Part shown: positions 62,296 to 64,000 of the stretch, in pieces
Layout of the letters: the number at the start of each line of letters is the position of its first letter
Numbering within the stretch: position 1 is the stretch's first letter
Assembly (NCBI GenBank): GCA_043557195.1
Contig: CP121314.1
Location: 186,001-250,000, forward strand
Direction of reading: 5' to 3'
Length of the DNA: 64,000 nucleotides
DNA from: Jejuia sp043557195
Lineage (GTDB): Bacteria > Bacteroidota > Bacteroidia > Flavobacteriales > Flavobacteriaceae
Program-made: the position numbers and the translations under genes
Notes under the pieces: generated by a model
What the model was told of the DNA's origin: nothing
The model's database searches: none
What the model saw: the letters and a program-made list of their open reading frames with translations, nothing else

Positions 62296-64000
62296 ATGAA
62301 ACCAAAAAACTACTTATTAATCTGCCTTTTAAGCACATTTAGCATAAGTACTTTTGCGCAACAAGGTTTGCAAAAAAGAGCTGATAGTCTTTTTAATAAA
62401 TTTGCTTTTGTAGATGCTGCGCAAGCCTATAAAAAGCTAGTAGAAAAAGATTATAATACCGATTATGCTACAAGACAATTAGGCGATTGTTATGCGTATA
62501 TGCGTAACCCAGAAAAAGCGGTTACATACTATGAAAATGCTGTTGCGCAAGAAAATGTACCTATTGAATATTACTATAAATATGCTCAAGCTTTACGAGG
62601 CACAAAAGATTACAAAGCATCAAGAAATTGGTTGAAAAAATTTAAAGACGCTGGTGGCGCAATTGATAAGAATAGAATAACCAGAGACCCAGATTTTATT
62701 ACAGCGGTTTTCAATGCAAGGCATAAATATTTCTTAAAGGATGTAAAAATCAATTCTGATTTAAGTGATTTTGGAGCATTTGAGCATAATGATAAAATAT
62801 ATTTTACCTCATCAGCAAATAAAGGGGTTTTAACGAAACACCTATATGCCTGGAACGAACAACCTTTTCTGGATGTTTATGTTACAGAAAAAAATGCCGA
62901 CACTATCATACATCATCTTTCAAAATTGAAAGGAGATGTAAACTCCGTTTACCATGATGGGCCAGTTACCATTACTAAAGATGGTAAAACCATGTATTTT
63001 TCTAGAAACAACTACAATAATAAAAAACTGGGAAAAGACAGAAATGGTATTAGCAACCTTAAAATATACAAAGCCTCTTTAGTGGATGGCGAATGGACAA
63101 ATATTGAAGAGTTACCATTTAACGATGATGATTATTCATCAGGACACCCTACTTTAAATAAAGATGAAACAAAATTATACTTTGCTTCAGACATGCCTGG
63201 TGGCTTTGGAGGTTCTGATATATATTACGTAGACATCAATAAAAATAATGCTTTTGGTACACCACAAAATGCGGGAGATGTCATCAATACAAAACGAAAC
63301 GAATTATTTCCTTTTATGAATACAGAAGATATTTTATTCTTCTCTTCTGACGGGCATTTAGGTCTAGGGCTTTTAGATGTTTTTGCAACAGTTTATGATG
63401 AAAATGGCACATTAGCTGATGTTGTAAACCTTGGAATTCCTGTGAATTCAAATAAAGATGATTTTTCATTCTTTATGAATACTGATGGTATTACAGGTTA
63501 TTTTGCTTCAAACAGAGATGGGGGTATTGGAGATGATGATATTTATGCTTACAACCGAATTCCTCGATTAAAACTAGAAGGCACAGTATCTGATTCCATA
63601 GGAAATACTCCTGTTGAAAATGCTATTGTAACTTTATCTGATGTAGATGGCAATAAAATAACCTATGTAGAAACTGATGAAAATGGAGAATATGATATTA
63701 ATATCGATAGAGATACAGACTATTTGGTAACCGTTACTAAAGACGATTACCCAGAATATAACACTTCTGTAACAACAAAAGGATTAGACAGTACCACTAA
63801 ATCTATTAGAGCAGATTTTGAAATTAGCCCAACACAACAAGTTGAAGAAAAAGAAGAGGATGATGAACCAGAGATTATAATTGATGATCTTGGTCCTATA
63901 TATTTTAATTTTGATAGTGCAAAAATCAGAAAAGATGATTCTGACGAGTTAGCTAGAATTGTGGATTTGATGATGAACAAATATCCTGAAATGACGATTA
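62296..64000 (+). CDS. TPR-PD40-OmpA family protein 2 (partial at window end)
   Basis: An open frame from ATG 62296 through the window end gives 568 residues so far. It is a paralogue of the upstream gene with the same layout: signal peptide (TFAQ end near residue 22), QKRADSLFNKFAFVDAAQAY, YFASDMPGGFGGSDIYYVD, a regulatory-like domain with DSIGNTPVENAIVTL, and the start of an OmpA domain (IYFNFDSAKIRKDD near residue 535). A difference is an acidic linker (EEKEEDDEPEIIIDDLG) just before the OmpA part that the first copy lacks. It is separated from the upstream gene by 62 bp containing only a small TTGTTTT/AAAACAA inverted repeat. Confidence 0.92.
   Translation, partial: MKPKNYLLICLLSTFSISTFAQQGLQKRADSLFNKFAFVDAAQAYKKLVEKDYNTDYATRQLGDCYAYMRNPEKAVTYYENAVAQENVPIEYYYKYAQALRGTKDYKASRNWLKKFKDAGGAIDKNRITRDPDFITAVFNARHKYFLKDVKINSDLSDFGAFEHNDKIYFTSSANKGVLTKHLYAWNEQPFLDVYVTEKNADTIIHHLSKLKGDVNSVYHDGPVTITKDGKTMYFSRNNYNNKKLGKDRNGISNLKIYKASLVDGEWTNIEELPFNDDDYSSGHPTLNKDETKLYFASDMPGGFGGSDIYYVDINKNNAFGTPQNAGDVINTKRNELFPFMNTEDILFFSSDGHLGLGLLDVFATVYDENGTLADVVNLGIPVNSNKDDFSFFMNTDGITGYFASNRDGGIGDDDIYAYNRIPRLKLEGTVSDSIGNTPVENAIVTLSDVDGNKITYVETDENGEYDINIDRDTDYLVTVTKDDYPEYNTSVTTKGLDSTTKSIRADFEISPTQQVEEKEEDDEPEIIIDDLGPIYFNFDSAKIRKDDSDELARIVDLMMNKYPEMTI

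Overview
The window is a low-GC chromosomal segment from a gliding-type marine or aquatic member of the Flavobacteriaceae (phylum Bacteroidota). The evidence is a giant adhesin with a type IX secretion (T9SS) type B C-terminal domain followed by PorP/SprF and OmpA partners, several promoters of the Bacteroidota form TTG-N(17-23)-TAnnTTTG, A-rich leaders with little Shine-Dalgarno signal, and typical gene pairs (SusC-like plug fused to VWA, DUF3822-rsmD, kdnB near kdsB). No genus can be named from the sequence alone.

Layout. 1-5.2 kb, minus strand: a partial VWA protein with a SusC-like plug, SppA peptidase, and a DUF2911-TPR protein. 5.3-7.5 kb: a MutS2-type ATPase without Smr domain. 7.6-11.4 kb: a cholesterol-dependent-cytolysin-family lipoprotein, divergent from a TPR/transmembrane/LuxR-HTH regulator. 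The gap between them carries repeated ATGGACA motifs. 11.4-16.1 kb: a DCC thiol oxidoreductase, then a four-gene minus-strand operon (GshB-like ATP-grasp, sulfurtransferase fused to a TerB-like domain, N-formylglutamate amidohydrolase-like protein, HExxxH/QEGLA peptidase-like protein) that looks like a small peptide or amide metabolic system. 16.2-23.5 kb: dicarboxylate symporter, chorismate synthase, LpxH-like phosphoesterase, FAD/Fe-S dehydrogenase, small outer-membrane barrel. 23.6-29.5 kb: Gfo/Idh/MocA oxidoreductase, two tandem ThuA lipoproteins, and a large secreted metzincin-like protease.

29.7-34.9 kb, minus strand: a six-gene run (RecD-like helicase, DUF4126, KdsB, HAD phosphatase, KdnB, PlsC-like acyltransferase) that suggests Kdo or 8-amino-Kdo lipopolysaccharide synthesis. 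35-38.5 kb: membrane protein, DUF3822, RsmD, and two small secreted proteins. 38.6-38.9 kb: RNase P RNA on the minus strand with its own consensus promoter. 39.2-40.9 kb: a GH9-family protein with an altered catalytic motif. 41.1-44.0 kb: dnaX, a lipoprotein, miaE. 44.0-48.2 kb: outer-membrane barrel, ppx, ppk1 and a SixA-type phosphatase.

48.7 kb to the end: a T9SS surface locus. It holds a small secreted protein, a 3368-residue VWA/SprB/HYR adhesin containing 19 near-identical 252-bp tandem repeats flanked by related diverged units, a PorP/SprF partner, and two tandem TPR/PD40/OmpA proteins, the second cut by the window end.

The strongest leads are the cytolysin-family lipoprotein with an unconventional domain 4 and its motif-rich divergent promoter, the ATP-grasp/peptidase operon, the homogenised adhesin repeat, and a three-copy intergenic element with GCGTTA/TAACGC ends. 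No tRNA, 16S/23S rRNA, CRISPR array, insertion sequence or phage gene was seen.
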